From the NCBI RefSeq assembly GCF_018390575.1, contig NZ_JAHBCJ010000002.1, positions 144,811-208,810 on the forward strand: a stretch of 64,000 bases of DNA. Direction: 5' to 3'. The position numbers and the translations under genes are program-made. The notes beneath the pieces are model-generated. The model did no database searches, had not been told where the DNA came from, and saw only the letters and a list, made by a program, of their open reading frames with translations. Below, one piece after another: positions 15,399 to 25,243 of this stretch. Position 1 is the stretch's first letter; each line of letters opens with the position of its first letter. This stretch comes from Bhargavaea massiliensis. GTDB taxonomy: Bacteria > Bacillota > Bacilli > Bacillales_A > Planococcaceae.

Positions 15399-16424
15399 TC
15401 AGTGTTTTCCGGCCTGCCTGCGCGGCGGATACTCCAGGTAGTAGTGAACCGCTTCGCTCACCATGTCGAGCCCGTCCTCGACGTTGAGCGCGGCCTGTCT
15501 TTCGACAGCTCGTTTTCTGCGCGGTTCATGCAGGAGAAGCTCCATCACCGCATTCAGCAGCATCGACTGTTTGACCTTTCGCCCCAGCCCGAGCGGGATA
15601 AAGCCATTTTCCTCATTGGGAAGAGCGTGTCCCAGCTCTTCTTCATCCTGCGCGAGAACAATGCAGGGAATACTTAAAAATGCGACATCAAAAGGGATGT
15701 ATCCGGAAGAACAGATGACAATGTCGGCGGAAGCCAGTTCCCTGCCGTAGTCGTAAGGCATCTTTTTGACGGTCACATTGCGGCGGCCGAGTGCCATCAT
15801 CATAAGAGGATCATCCGGGTGGGAATATGCTTCCCCGAGAAGGACGGTCACCTTTAAAGGAATGTGGAGCTGTGTCAGATGACGGAGCGTCCGGTGGGAA
15901 AGGTTGGCCGGGTCGGAAGGGCCGTGAGTGACGACAATATGCGGCAGATCGCCCGGCGGCCGTTTCGCGAGTCCGATACGGCGGTGCCGGATCAGGCTCG
16001 GATCTGCGATAAAGCCCGTTTTGCCCGCAACAACATTGGAGGGCACAGGACCCCGAAGTTCCCCTTCAAATGTGCGGAAGACGAGGTCTGCCGCTGTTTC
16101 GCCTTCGCCGCTGTCATCAAAATGGATGATGGCAGGAATCAGGTCCCTGAGTTCATCCGTTTCACCCGGTTCGGAGCGGCCGTCCCGCAGGAGGATATCC
16201 GGGCGCAGATCAGCGGCCGCTTTTCTGAGACCGGCCTTTCCCCGGATCCGGACAACCCGGAAGCCCGCCTCCTCGACATGGGAGAGCGGGCGCTCCGAAA
16301 GGAAGATCACTTCAATATCGGTAAGCGACTGCGCGATGCGCAGTGCGCGCCGTGTCCGGTAGGCGGAAGGGATATCGATTGCCGTACAGTAAAATACCGC
16401 TTTCTTTTTTGGTTTTCCGGTCAA
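15399..16424 (-). CDS. SpsG/PseG-like glycosyltransferase-fold protein
   Basis: A protein of about 341 residues with the GT-B fold pattern of SpsG/PseG proteins, which act on nucleotide-activated sugars in surface glycan synthesis. A Rossmann start (KKAVFYCTAIDIPSAYRTRRALRIAQSL), a central HIVVTHGPSDPAN and a C-terminal ASADIVICSSGYIPFDVAFLSIPCIVLAQ with the nucleotide-site layout are visible. The latter resembles the family's ...G-E...G-P motif but is diverged. I choose TTG at 16424, 8 bp after AAAGGG; TTG at 16448 is the longer alternative. No sugar biosynthesis genes are nearby, so the substrate is unknown. Confidence 0.65.
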   Translation of the reverse strand: MTGKPKKKAVFYCTAIDIPSAYRTRRALRIAQSLTDIEVIFLSERPLSHVEEAGFRVVRIRGKAGLRKAAADLRPDILLRDGRSEPGETDELRDLIPAIIHFDDSGEGETAADLVFRTFEGELRGPVPSNVVAGKTGFIADPSLIRHRRIGLAKRPPGDLPHIVVTHGPSDPANLSHRTLRHLTQLHIPLKVTVLLGEAYSHPDDPLMMMALGRRNVTVKKMPYDYGRELASADIVICSSGYIPFDVAFLSIPCIVLAQDEEELGHALPNEENGFIPLGLGRKVKQSMLLNAVMELLLHEPRRKRAVERQAALNVEDGLDMVSEAVHYYLEYPPRRQAGKH

Positions 16425-16567
16425 GGCCTTCACCCTTTCTGGCTGCAAAATCGGTTCCTGTCCAACATATGGGACCGGCCCCCGGAATATGAGGGTTTGA
16501 GATGGAAGTCTCGTCTGGATATGGTAAACTGGGTATTATTTTTGAGACCACAAAGGAGGGATTTCCC

Positions 16568-18532
16568 ATGTTCGACTCGTTCCTGTTCTCCTTTATGGCC
16601 ATAGCGGCACTCGGCATCGGGTCGCAGTGGCTTGCCTGGAGGCTCCGGCTGCCTGCGATTGTCGTCATGTCCATTGCCGGGCTTTTGCTGGGCCCATTGC
16701 TTGGCTTGCTGAATCCGGAACAGCAGCTCGGGGACTTTTTCGGTCCGGTCATCTCGATTGCGGTTGCCATCATCTTGTTCGAGGGGAGTCTGAATCTGGA
16801 CGTGCGGGAAATCCGCGGATTTTCCAAGCCGGTCGGCCGCATCGTGACACTCGGTGCTTTTCTTGCCTGGATCTTAGGATCGCTTGCCGCGCACTATGTG
16901 GCAGGGCTCAGCTGGGAAGTGGCATTCGTCATCGGGGGACTGTTTATCGTCACGGGGCCGACTGTCATTCTGCCGCTTCTCAGGCAGGCGAAGCTGAAGC
17001 CGCGTGTCGGGGCCATCCTGAAATGGGAAGGGATCATTGTCGATCCTTTCGGCGCGCTGCTTGCATTGTTTGCGTTTGAGACCATCCGCTTCCTGAGCGG
17101 CGACCTGACCGGCACAGGCATCATGATCTTCTTTGCTGCTTCGGCATTTGCTGGTGTGCTCGGCTGGTTTTTCGCATGGGCGCTCGGCAGGATGTTCGAG
17201 GCCGACAAAGTGCCGGAATTCCTGAAATCGCCTTTGCTGTTTGCGGCTGTCCTGTTTGTCTTCGTGCTGTCTGACGAAATCATGCACGAGACGGGGCTGC
17301 TCGCCGTGACTGTCATGGGGGTCGCGATGGCGAATATGCATCTGTCTTCCATCGAAGACATCCGGCATTTCAAGGAAAACATTTCGGTTCTTCTCGTCTC
17401 TGCGATTTTCGTCATGCTGACGGCTTCGCTGTCGGTGGACACTTTGCTCGCCATTTTTGAGCCGCGAATCATCGCATTTGTCCTTGCAACACTGTTTGTC
17501 GTACGCCCGCTATCGATCTGGCTTTCGACCATCGGCACTGACCTGACCAATCAGGAGCGAATGCTCGTTGGCTGGATCGCGCCACGGGGCATTGTCGCAC
17601 TTACGGTTTCCGGTTATTTTGCGACCATCCTGCTGGATCAGGGCTACAAAGATGCCGAGCTGCTGACAGCACTGACGTTTGCGCTCGTTTTCGGAACGGT
17701 TATCGTCCATGGCTTCTCGCTCGGGCCGCTCGCCAAAAAGCTCAATCTTGTCGCTGCGGATAACTCGGGTGCGCTCATCGTCGGGGGCGGGTTGTTCAAC
17801 GCACGGCTTGCCGCATCGATCAAGGAGGACGGCAAGCCGGTCGCCCTGATGACCGATGCGTGGAACGATGTGTTCGAGGCACGCAAGGCCGGCATCAAGG
17901 TGCTCTCGGGTGACATCCTGTCCGAGCAGGTCGATTACCGGTATGACCTTGCGCCTTACCAGAACCTGCTGTCGATGACACCGATGGACATGTACAACGC
18001 CCACATCTGCAACGACTTCGCCCATGATTTCGGCCCGTCATTCGTCTTTCGCGCCGGTCTCAAAGGGGATCCGAAGCGCTACGGTGTGGAGAGCGTCCGG
18101 CTTGTCCGTTCACCGGGCAGGTTCATATTTGAACCGGCGCTCCCTGTGGGCGTCTTGGACTCGCGTGTCCGGAACGGCCATGTGATCCGAAAAACGCCGA
18201 TCACGGAACGGTACAAGTACACCCAGTATCTCCGCGAGCGTGATGAAAGTCCGGTTCTCTTATATATCTTGAGGAAGGACGGCAAGATCGACTTTTACTC
18301 TCCGGGAGCAGAGCTTGCAGCAGAGCCGGGAGATACCGTCGTTTCCTTGAGCCCGCCCGACAAAACCGTCGATAAGGTAAAGGAGAAGCTGGAGGTCAAG
18401 ACGGACGGCAAGGCATCCGCCAGCAAGGAACAGATCAAAAATCGCCTGAACGGCAACGATCCGGTGGGCGGTGACGGCAACGGCGGAAAACCGCCGCTCC
18501 CGGGCCCCGCTCCGGAGTCGGCACTTAAATAA
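16568..18532 (+). CDS. CPA1-family cation:proton antiporter with cytosolic C-terminal domain
   Basis: A 654-residue antiporter. Residues 1-400 form about twelve helices of the Na+(K+)/H+ exchanger fold, with IILFEGSLNLD near 77 and the ion-site region EGIIVDPFGALLALF near 156, typical of CPA1. From about 410 a soluble region begins (ALIVGGGLFNARLAASIKEDGKPVALMTD) that resembles a TrkA-N-type nucleotide-binding fold, suggesting ligand gating. The C-terminal 40 residues are low complexity. The ATG follows AAAGGAGGG. The ion exchanged cannot be fixed from the sequence. Confidence 0.88.
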   Translation: MFDSFLFSFMAIAALGIGSQWLAWRLRLPAIVVMSIAGLLLGPLLGLLNPEQQLGDFFGPVISIAVAIILFEGSLNLDVREIRGFSKPVGRIVTLGAFLAWILGSLAAHYVAGLSWEVAFVIGGLFIVTGPTVILPLLRQAKLKPRVGAILKWEGIIVDPFGALLALFAFETIRFLSGDLTGTGIMIFFAASAFAGVLGWFFAWALGRMFEADKVPEFLKSPLLFAAVLFVFVLSDEIMHETGLLAVTVMGVAMANMHLSSIEDIRHFKENISVLLVSAIFVMLTASLSVDTLLAIFEPRIIAFVLATLFVVRPLSIWLSTIGTDLTNQERMLVGWIAPRGIVALTVSGYFATILLDQGYKDAELLTALTFALVFGTVIVHGFSLGPLAKKLNLVAADNSGALIVGGGLFNARLAASIKEDGKPVALMTDAWNDVFEARKAGIKVLSGDILSEQVDYRYDLAPYQNLLSMTPMDMYNAHICNDFAHDFGPSFVFRAGLKGDPKRYGVESVRLVRSPGRFIFEPALPVGVLDSRVRNGHVIRKTPITERYKYTQYLRERDESPVLLYILRKDGKIDFYSPGAELAAEPGDTVVSLSPPDKTVDKVKEKLEVKTDGKASASKEQIKNRLNGNDPVGGDGNGGKPPLPGPAPESALK

Positions 18533-18539
18533 CACAGAC

Positions 18540-18573
18540 AAGGCGGGGAGGGCAATCACTCCCGGCTTTTTCT
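18540..18573 (+). terminator. Terminator after the antiporter gene
   Basis: A hairpin with GGGGAG/CTCCC at its core is followed by CTTTTTC. A second inverted repeat, TGCTGAGCC/GGCTCAGCA (18582-18617), lies just downstream without a T-run. Confidence 0.65.
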
Positions 18574-18707
18574 CATGGTCCTGCTGAGCCAGCCGCACCC
18601 GGAAAGAGGGCTCAGCATCCTTACAGCCTGGATTTCGGACTTACAGGTTTCCTTCATCGATCCTCTTCCGTCCCGCCGTGCCCGATGAAATCAAGCCGCC
18701 GGTCTTG

Positions 18708-18713
18708 TATAAT
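18708..18713 (+). promoter_or_regulatory. -10 element of the topB operon
   Basis: TATAAT lies 29 bp before the TTG start. The expected -35 position (18685) reads ATGAAA, a weak match. Confidence 0.5.
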
Positions 18714-18741
18714 CAGTACGTATGAGAGGAGTGGACGCACA

Positions 18742-20916
18742 TTGTCCAAATCATTGGTTTTGGCAGAAAAACCGTCCGTCGCGCGGGACATTGCCCGTGT
18801 GCTCGGATGCAACGATAAGCGGAATGGGGCACTGGAAGGAAAGGATTACGTCGTCACATGGGCGCTCGGCCATCTCGTGACCCAGGCCGATCCGGAACAG
18901 TATGACCCGAAATACAAGGACTGGAAAATGGAGGACCTGCCGATCTTGCCCGAGCCCTTCAAGCTCGTGCCGATCCGGCAGACGACCAAGCAGTTCAACG
19001 CCGTAAAGGCGCTCCTGAAACGGGGTGACATCAGGGAAGTCATCATCGCGACTGACGCAGGCCGCGAAGGAGAACTGGTCGCCCGCTGGATCCTTGAAAA
19101 AGCAAAGGCGAACAAGCCGGTCAAGCGGCTCTGGATTTCTTCGGTCACCGACAAGGCGATCAAAGACGGTTTCCGCAACCTGAAGGGCGGGCGTGAGTAC
19201 GAAAAACTGTTCGAGGCAGCTGAAGCACGTGCCGAGGCGGACTGGGTCGTCGGCATCAACGCGACGCGGGCCCTTACGGTGAAGCACAACGCCCAGCTGT
19301 CGACCGGCCGCGTGCAGACGCCAACACTTGCGATGATCGCGGAGCGGGAGCGGCAGATCCGGGAGTTCCGGCCTAGGTCGTTCTACGGCATCGAAGCGCT
19401 CACCGATTCCGGCAGGTTCAAGTGGACTGCCAAGTCGGGTGATGGCCGCACGTTCGACAAAGGAGAGGCGGAGGGGCTTCTCGGCAAGCTCGAGAACATC
19501 CGTGAGGGCGTCATCCAAGAGGTGAAGCGCACGCCGAAAAGCCAGCCGGCACCCCAGCTTTTTGATCTGACGGAACTGCAGAAGGAAGCGCATAAACGCT
19601 TTGGCTGGTCGGCAAAGGAAACATTGAACACCTTGCAGGGGCTTTACGAGTCGCATAAGGCGGTCACTTATCCGCGGACTGATTCCAAGCACCTTACCTC
19701 CGATATGGCATCGACCCTGAAGGACCGGCTGGAAGCCGTGCGCCTCGCTCCGTACCGGAAGGACATTGCGGCCATCCTGAAAAAGGGCAGCCCGAAACCT
19801 CAAAAAGGGGTCATTGATGACGCCAAGGTCAGCGACCACCACGCCATCATCCCGACAGAGGAGCCTGCGATTCTGGAGCGCATGTCCGACAGCGAGAAGA
19901 GGCTGTTCGACCTGATCGTGAAGCGGTTCATCGCTGTCTTCTCGGGCCCGTACAAGTACGAAGCGGTCACCGCGGTCCTCGGGGCCGGCAGCGAACGGTT
20001 CCACGCAAAGGGCAGGACGATCACCGATGAAGGCTGGCGCGCCGTATACGGATTGGATGCGGAAGAGGAAGACGACAAGACGCTTCCGCCGTTTGAAAAA
20101 GGGGAAAAACTTGCCATCCGCGCGTTCACGATGACGGAAGGGCAGACCAAGCCGCCGGCGCGGTTCAACGAAGGGACCCTTCTCGCCGCGATGGAGAACC
20201 CGGCGCAGTTCATGGCCGGGGAATCCAAGGAGCTGATCCGGACGCTCGGCGAGACAGGCGGACTCGGGACAGTCGCGACTCGGGCGGACATCATCGACAA
20301 ACTGTTCAATTCGTTCGTCATTGAGAAAAAGGGCAATGACATCTTCACGACATCCAAGGGCCGCCAACTGCTGGAGCTTGTCCCGGAAGACCTCAAATCT
20401 CCGGCACTGACCGGAGAATGGGAACAGAAGCTGACCGAGATTGCGAAAGGACGGCTTTCGAAAAAAGAATTCATGAAGGAAATGACCGGGTTTGCGAAAC
20501 GGGCCGTCTCGGAAGTCAAGGCTTCCGAGAAAAAGTTCAAGCACGATAACGTCACTGGCAAGATGTGCCCGGACTGCGGCAAGCCGATGCTCGAGGTGAA
20601 CGGCAAGCGCGGCAAAATGCTCGTCTGCCAGGACCGCGAATGCGGACACCGCCAGCGGGTGTCCCAGCTGACGAATGCCCGCTGCCCGAACTGCCATAAA
20701 AAGCTTGAGCTGCGGGGCGAGGGCGAAGGCCGGATCTTCACCTGCCGATGCGGCTACCGTGAAAAGCTGTCGTCATTCGAGAAGCGCAAAGCCAAGACGA
20801 ACAAGGGCAAGGTTTCCAAGCGTGACGTGCAGAAATACATGAAAAAGCAGGACGAGGAGCCGGTAAACACGGCGCTGGCCGACCAGCTGAAGAAACTGCT
20901 CGGTGACCAAGACTGA
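18742..20916 (+). CDS. topB: DNA topoisomerase III
   Basis: A 724-residue type IA topoisomerase that relaxes and decatenates DNA by single-strand passage. The Toprim domain opens the protein ([19 protein letters not shown]) with the acidic [15 protein letters not shown] block near 105. The active-site tyrosine is in [10 protein letters not shown] near 309, after the [16 protein letters not shown] helix. The C-terminus carries two zinc-ribbon-like modules: CPDCGKPM...CQDREC near 612, and CPNCHKKL...CRCG near 650. The start is TTG with AGGAGTGG upstream; the 19 upstream in-frame codons read through the promoter. It forms an operon with ybaK (14-bp gap). Confidence 0.96.
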   Translation: MSKSLVLAEKPSVARDIARVLGCNDKRNGALEGKDYVVTWALGHLVTQADPEQYDPKYKDWKMEDLPILPEPFKLVPIRQTTKQFNAVKALLKRGDIREVIIATDAGREGELVARWILEKAKANKPVKRLWISSVTDKAIKDGFRNLKGGREYEKLFEAAEARAEADWVVGINATRALTVKHNAQLSTGRVQTPTLAMIAERERQIREFRPRSFYGIEALTDSGRFKWTAKSGDGRTFDKGEAEGLLGKLENIREGVIQEVKRTPKSQPAPQLFDLTELQKEAHKRFGWSAKETLNTLQGLYESHKAVTYPRTDSKHLTSDMASTLKDRLEAVRLAPYRKDIAAILKKGSPKPQKGVIDDAKVSDHHAIIPTEEPAILERMSDSEKRLFDLIVKRFIAVFSGPYKYEAVTAVLGAGSERFHAKGRTITDEGWRAVYGLDAEEEDDKTLPPFEKGEKLAIRAFTMTEGQTKPPARFNEGTLLAAMENPAQFMAGESKELIRTLGETGGLGTVATRADIIDKLFNSFVIEKKGNDIFTTSKGRQLLELVPEDLKSPALTGEWEQKLTEIAKGRLSKKEFMKEMTGFAKRAVSEVKASEKKFKHDNVTGKMCPDCGKPMLEVNGKRGKMLVCQDRECGHRQRVSQLTNARCPNCHKKLELRGEGEGRIFTCRCGYREKLSSFEKRKAKTNKGKVSKRDVQKYMKKQDEEPVNTALADQLKKLLGDQD

Positions 20917-20930
20917 CGGAGGTGTCCGGT

Positions 20931-21419
20931 TTGGGCAAAAAGGACAAAGTCCAGAAAACCAATGCCGTCCGTATCCTGGATCGGCAAAAGGCCGAATATG
21001 AACTGATTGAATATGCTACCGATGACGGACAACTTGACGGCGTCTCGGTCGCGGAAAAAACGGGCCAGGCGGAAGAGACTGTCTACAAGACGCTTGTCGC
21101 AACTGCCGGAGCGGGAAAGTTCTTCGTCTTTGTTATTCCGGTTGCCGAAGAGCTGGATCTGAAAAAGGCGGCGAAGGCGGCAGGTGAGAAAAAAGTTGAG
21201 ATGCTGCATTTGCGCGACCTGACCGATGTGACAGGGTACGTGCGGGGCGGATGTTCGCCGGTCGGCATGAAAAAGGCCTTCCCGACGTTCATCGATGAAT
21301 CGGCGCGGGCGCTGGACCGGATGATCGTCAGCGCGGGAAAGCGCGGGCTCCAGATGAAGCTCGCGCCGGATGCGCTCATCCGCGCGGCGGATGCAGAGTT
21401 TGCGCCGCTGTCGAAGTGA
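20931..21419 (+). CDS. ybaK: Cys-tRNA(Pro) deacylase YbaK/EbsC
   Basis: A 162-residue editing protein of the YbaK/ProX fold that hydrolyses mischarged Cys-tRNA(Pro) in trans. Family features are [19 protein letters not shown] at the N-terminus, the catalytic-site Lys in VYKTLVA near 43, and the glycine loop [23 protein letters not shown] near 101. TTG is chosen as start because GGAGG ends 8 bp before it; the upstream GTG overlaps that site. It follows topB closely and is followed by a YczE-like gene, so the three are probably co-transcribed. Confidence 0.93.
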   Translation: MGKKDKVQKTNAVRILDRQKAEYELIEYATDDGQLDGVSVAEKTGQAEETVYKTLVATAGAGKFFVFVIPVAEELDLKKAAKAAGEKKVEMLHLRDLTDVTGYVRGGCSPVGMKKAFPTFIDESARALDRMIVSAGKRGLQMKLAPDALIRAADAEFAPLSK

Positions 21420-21453
21420 ACGGGAACGGCCGGCTCGGAAAGGAGGTACAGCC

Positions 21454-22086
21454 ATGCATCGGACCCGGATGTGGAGATGGTTCTTTTTTATTGCGGGACA
21501 GGTGATTTTAGCGCTCGGAATCACGCTGACCATCAAAGGACATCTGCTGGGCATCGCGCCCTGGGACGTGCTCCATGTGGGGCTGTACCGGATGTTCGGC
21601 TTTACAATCGGAACCTGGTCGATTCTGACCGGCCTCTTCATCGTCGGCTCCACGGCCATTTACCTGAGAAGATGGCCGCAGATCGGGACTTGGATCAATA
21701 TGTTCCTGATCGGGCTGTTCATCGACTTTTTCAACTGGTTGATCCCGGCTGTTCCAACCCTTGCCGGACAGGCGGCGGTCTTTATACTCGGGATTGCCGT
21801 TATGGCGGTGGGGCTCGGCATGTATGTCTCGCCGGATATCGGTGCCGGGCCGAGGGATACACTGATGCTCGTCCTGATCGAGAAGACCGGATGGAGCGTC
21901 AAGACTGTGAGGACAGCACTTGAAGTGAGCGTGGCGCTGGCCGGTTGGCTGATCGGGGGGCCGATCGGCATCGGTACCGTGATCATCGCCTTGTTTTTCG
22001 GCCAGCTGCTTCAATACACGCTACCGTATTTTAAAGAACTGCTCAGGCGGCTTGCTGATGCGCCTGAGGCCGCACAGGCCAACTGA
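21454..22086 (+). CDS. YczE/YitT-type integral membrane protein
   Basis: A 210-residue membrane protein with five or six hydrophobic helices, of the YczE family. Conserved elements are LGITLTIKGHLLGIAPWDVLHVGLYRMFGFTIGTW in helices 1-2 and YVSPDIGAGPRDTLMLVL near 125. B. subtilis YczE influences surfactin production by an unknown route, so no function is assigned here. The start is ATG after AAAGGAGG; the longer frame overlaps ybaK without a ribosome site. It is the last gene of the topB unit and ends at a strong terminator. Confidence 0.85.
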   Translation: MHRTRMWRWFFFIAGQVILALGITLTIKGHLLGIAPWDVLHVGLYRMFGFTIGTWSILTGLFIVGSTAIYLRRWPQIGTWINMFLIGLFIDFFNWLIPAVPTLAGQAAVFILGIAVMAVGLGMYVSPDIGAGPRDTLMLVLIEKTGWSVKTVRTALEVSVALAGWLIGGPIGIGTVIIALFFGQLLQYTLPYFKELLRRLADAPEAAQAN

Positions 22087-22089
22087 AAT

Positions 22090-22120
22090 GGCACGGCCGG
22101 GACTGCCCGGCCGTGCTTTT
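22090..22120 (+). terminator. Terminator of the topB-ybaK-yczE unit
   Basis: GCACGGCCGGG pairs with CCCGGCCGTGC around a short loop, followed by TTTTT. Confidence 0.93.
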
Positions 22121-22169
22121 TCATGCCTGCCTTGCATATAATGTCCCGTCAAGAGGAAAGGGTGATCGC

Positions 22170-23237
22170 TTGAACGGGACCATCACATCCTACATGAGCA
22201 CGGCGTACACGTCAGAAGGAATCCGCCATAATTACAAGGAGCTGCTTTCCGGTGCGTCCAAGGCGTTCCTCCTGAAGGCGCCTCCGACCGGGGCCCTTGC
22301 CGTTCTTTTGAGGGAAGTCGCACAGTATTATGTGAAACGGGGATGGGATGTGGAGCTTTTCCATGATCCGCTCACACCGGACGGACTGGATGCCGTCCAT
22401 GTGGTGAAGCCGGGGATTCTGTTTGTCCAGGCCTCCCATCCTGTGTCGCTCGAACCCGTGCAGCTCGGAGGGGCACATCGGGTAGTTACCTTCTATGACG
22501 GGTATGACGAGAATCGCCTTCGTCTTCAGCACGGTTTCATTCAGGAAACTGCGGATCGGGCTGAGGGGGCCCTCGGCAAGACATTCGCATCCCTCCGGCG
22601 GGCAAAGGAACTGCATGACAGGTGGGAAGAGGCAAACCGGGCAAGAATGTCCTGGGAACTGGCTGATAAACTTTCGGCCGGCATGGCGGAAACGCTGTTT
22701 GGCGACCTGTCGCTCAATAAGGCATCGACAGTCGCCAACCGGTATATCGGCACGCTTACCGCGGAAGGCGCGCAGGACTTTTTCGATTCAGTGACAAAAG
22801 GCCTGAAACGCAGACTTCTCATCAAGGCCCATCCCGGAACGGGCAAGTCCACGATGATGAAGAAACTCGGGAAGCAGGCGGAGGAGCGCGGCCTTGATGT
22901 CATCTACGGCTGGTGCGCGCTTGATCCGGGAAGCGTCGATCTAATTGTGCTTCCGGAGCTTTCCGTGTGCGTGTTCGATGCGACCAAGCCACATGAGTAC
23001 GGACCGGAGCGGGACGGGGACGAGATCGTCGACATGCTCGGAATGTGCCGGGATGATGCAAAGCTTGAGGAAAGAGCCGCGGAAATCGAATCGGCCTACC
23101 GGGAAGCGATGCTTGACGCACGTGCCTATATGAATGCCTATGTGCGTGACATCCATGCCATCCGGGCAAGGATGGACAGTGCCATCAACCAGGAGCGATG
23201 GGAAGAGAAAATCAGGACGATCAAAGAACAATTGTGA
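22170..23237 (+). CDS. Two-P-loop ATPase (PRK06851 family)
   Basis: A 355-residue protein with two P-loop NTPase halves. The C-terminal half (from about residue 205) has an intact Walker A, KAHPGTGKSTMMKK near 219. It also has DVIYGWCALDPGSVDLIVLPELSVCVFDATKPHEYGP, characteristic of this uncharacterised family. The N-terminal half keeps the position but not the motif: KAPPTGALAVLLREV near 35 lacks the GKS/T. The start is TTG after AAAGGGTGAT; a downstream ATG (22194) is the alternative. A TATAAT (22137) sits directly behind the upstream terminator. Function unknown. Confidence 0.78.
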   Translation: MNGTITSYMSTAYTSEGIRHNYKELLSGASKAFLLKAPPTGALAVLLREVAQYYVKRGWDVELFHDPLTPDGLDAVHVVKPGILFVQASHPVSLEPVQLGGAHRVVTFYDGYDENRLRLQHGFIQETADRAEGALGKTFASLRRAKELHDRWEEANRARMSWELADKLSAGMAETLFGDLSLNKASTVANRYIGTLTAEGAQDFFDSVTKGLKRRLLIKAHPGTGKSTMMKKLGKQAEERGLDVIYGWCALDPGSVDLIVLPELSVCVFDATKPHEYGPERDGDEIVDMLGMCRDDAKLEERAAEIESAYREAMLDARAYMNAYVRDIHAIRARMDSAINQERWEEKIRTIKEQL

Positions 23238-23239
23238 CA

Positions 23240-23269
23240 GACCGCCCGGTGAGCTCCCGGGCGGTTTTG
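23240..23269 (+). terminator. Terminator after the two-P-loop ATPase gene
   Basis: ACCGCCCGG pairs with CCGGGCGGT around TGAGCTC, followed by TTTT. Confidence 0.9.
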
Positions 23270-23335
23270 CTATGTGGGCCGCATTCTGTTCTGTTAAAGT
23301 GGATACGATAGCAGAATGGAAAGAGGTGACGGCCG

Positions 23336-23677
23336 GTGGCATGGCTGTATGTATTTTTCGCTGCCGTCGTCGAGGTGTTCTGGGTGGTCGGCCTCTCCTA
23401 CTCGGACAGTGCCCTCGAATGGACCGGAACGGCAATCGCCATCATTTTCAGTTTTTATTTTATTATCAAAGCTTGTGAGAATTTGCCTTCCGGGACGGTC
23501 TATGCCGTTTTCACCGGATCGGGAGCCGCAGCGATCGTCCTCGTGGATATCGTCATTTTCGGCGAGCCATTCTCGCCGGTTAAGCTGTTTTTCATCGTCC
23601 TCATCCTTGTCGGCGTGGTTGGCATCAAGCTGACTGACCGGGAAGGCAAGACAGAACAGGAAAGGGGGGAGCCGTGA
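23336..23677 (+). CDS. Small multidrug resistance (SMR) transporter subunit, YkkC-like
   Basis: A 113-residue SMR protein with four helices. Glu13 in AAVVEVFWVVGL is the essential membrane carboxylate, and GTVYAVFTGSGAAAIVLVDIVIFGE near 55 is the signature loop. The C-terminal extension DREGKTEQERGE is typical of the long partner of a heteromeric SMR pair (YkkC, EbrB). The start is GTG after AAGAGGTGA; a nearby ATG is out of frame. It overlaps its partner by 1 bp. Substrates of paired SMRs include cationic biocides and, in some subtypes, guanidinium; no guanidine riboswitch is present here. Confidence 0.9.
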   Translation: MAWLYVFFAAVVEVFWVVGLSYSDSALEWTGTAIAIIFSFYFIIKACENLPSGTVYAVFTGSGAAAIVLVDIVIFGEPFSPVKLFFIVLILVGVVGIKLTDREGKTEQERGEP

Positions 23678-23991
23678 TGGCATGGGTCTTCCTGGCGCTC
23701 GCCAGCTTGGGAGAAATCTTTGGTGTCATGTTCATCAACCTCTATCTGAAAGACAAAAAATGGTGGCGGCTCGTCCCGCTCATCCTTTCTTTCAGTGTCG
23801 GCTTTGTCCTATTGTCCATCGCCATGCGGGAGATTCCGATGGGCACTGCCTATGCCATCTGGACAGGCCTCGGAGCTGCGGGGGCCGTGCTGATGGGGAT
23901 CCTGTTTTTCAGGGAGCCTGCCGGATGGCGGCGGCTCCTGTTCATTTCGTGTATCATCACTGGTGCGGCCGGCCTAAAGCTGTTCAGCTGA
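23677..23991 (+). CDS. SMR transporter partner subunit, YkkD-like
   Basis: A 104-residue SMR protein with four helices and the conserved Glu in LASLGEIFGVMF near residue 12. The loop MGTAYAIWTGLGAAGAVLMGILFF is near 57. It lacks the C-terminal extension of its partner, as usual in heterodimeric pairs. ATG at 23677 is 7 bp after the AAAGGGGGGA site; GTG at 23674 is the alternative. The start overlaps the partner's stop (TGATG), so synthesis is coupled. Confidence 0.9.
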   Translation: MAWVFLALASLGEIFGVMFINLYLKDKKWWRLVPLILSFSVGFVLLSIAMREIPMGTAYAIWTGLGAAGAVLMGILFFREPAGWRRLLFISCIITGAAGLKLFS

Positions 23992-24041
23992 GTCCGCTGT
24001 GTTAAAATGAAATCAATCACGCGTCGGAAAGGAAGATTCCT

Positions 24042-25232
24042 TTGGCTAAAACTTTGGATCAATTTCTTGAAGAAAACTTGCAGGAGCTGCGAGGTGCAGG
24101 ATTATATAACGAAATCGACCCGGTAGAAGGGCCGAACGGGCCGACAATCAAGATCGGCGGAAAAGACCTGATCAACCTGAGCTCGAACAACTACCTCGGC
24201 CTTGCAACGGACGAAGGCCTAAAAAAGCTCGCGAAGGACGCCATCGACAAATACGGTGTCGGAGCGGGCGCCGTCCGCACCATTAACGGCACGCTCGATA
24301 TCCACGTGCGACTTGAGGAAAAGTTGGCTGAGTTCAAAGGGACCGAAGCGGCAATTGCCTACCAGTCCGGATTCAATTGCAACATGGCGGCCATCTCGGC
24401 GGTCATGGACAAAAACGATGCGATCCTCTCCGATGAACTGAACCACGCATCGATCATCGACGGATGCCGTCTGTCCAGGGCCAAAATCATCCGCGTCAAC
24501 CATCAGGACATGGACGATCTCCGCAAAAAAGCGAAGGAAGCGACGGGGTCCGGGCAGTTCAACAAAGTCATGTACATCACGGACGGCGTGTTCTCGATGG
24601 ACGGCGATGTCGCCAATCTGCCGGATGCAGTCCAGATCGCCAAGGAATTCGACCTCATCACCTATGTGGATGATGCGCACGGATCCGGTGTCATGGGTGG
24701 CGGAAAGGGCACCGTCAAGCACTTCGGACTGGAAAAGGAGATTGACTTCCAGATTGGCACGCTTTCCAAGGCGATCGGCGTTGTCGGCGGATATGTTGCC
24801 GGGAAGCAGCAGCTGATCGACTGGCTGAAAGTCCGCTCCCGTCCCTTCTTGTTCTCGACTGCAATGACGCCTGGAGACGTCGCGGCGGTCATCGGGGCAG
24901 TCGACAAGCTTCTGGCATCCGACGAGCTCGTGGACAAGCTGTGGGAAAACGGCGACTACCTGAAAGACGGCCTGAAAAAGCTGGGCTTTGACATCGGCCA
25001 CTCCGAAACACCGATTACGCCTTGCATCATCGGTGATGAAAACCTGACACAGAAATTCTCGAAGCGCCTGATGGAAGAAGGCGTCTACGCGAAATCGATC
25101 GTCTTCCCGACCGTACCGAAAGGCACCGGACGTGTCCGCAACATGCCTACGGCCGCGCACACGAAAGAAATGCTTGACGAAGCACTCGCCGTTTACGAGA
25201 AAATCGGCAAGGAACTGGGTGTCATCGGCTGA
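24042..25232 (+). CDS. kbl: Glycine C-acetyltransferase (2-amino-3-ketobutyrate CoA ligase)
   Basis: A 396-residue PLP enzyme that cleaves 2-amino-3-oxobutyrate with CoA to glycine and acetyl-CoA, the second step of threonine breakdown. The alpha-oxoamine synthase pattern is clear: [12 protein letters not shown] near 45, a His in [13 protein letters not shown] near 136, [11 protein letters not shown] near 208, and the PLP lysine in [18 protein letters not shown] near 243. The start is TTG with GGAAGGAAG upstream. A short downstream gene follows after 11 bp. The dehydrogenase partner (tdh) lies 1.4 kb downstream on the same strand, not adjacent. Confidence 0.95.
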   Translation: MAKTLDQFLEENLQELRGAGLYNEIDPVEGPNGPTIKIGGKDLINLSSNNYLGLATDEGLKKLAKDAIDKYGVGAGAVRTINGTLDIHVRLEEKLAEFKGTEAAIAYQSGFNCNMAAISAVMDKNDAILSDELNHASIIDGCRLSRAKIIRVNHQDMDDLRKKAKEATGSGQFNKVMYITDGVFSMDGDVANLPDAVQIAKEFDLITYVDDAHGSGVMGGGKGTVKHFGLEKEIDFQIGTLSKAIGVVGGYVAGKQQLIDWLKVRSRPFLFSTAMTPGDVAAVIGAVDKLLASDELVDKLWENGDYLKDGLKKLGFDIGHSETPITPCIIGDENLTQKFSKRLMEEGVYAKSIVFPTVPKGTGRVRNMPTAAHTKEMLDEALAVYEKIGKELGVIG

Positions 25233-25243
25233 GGAGGGATTCC

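Noticed and set aside
18751-20697. 648-residue open frame antisense to topB
   Set aside because: GC-rich coding DNA with few stop trinucleotides on the opposite strand gives such frames. It has no ribosome site or family motif, and topB is unambiguous.
23270-23335. Guanidine-I riboswitch before the SMR pair
   Set aside because: The gap is too short and lacks the conserved core expected of that aptamer.
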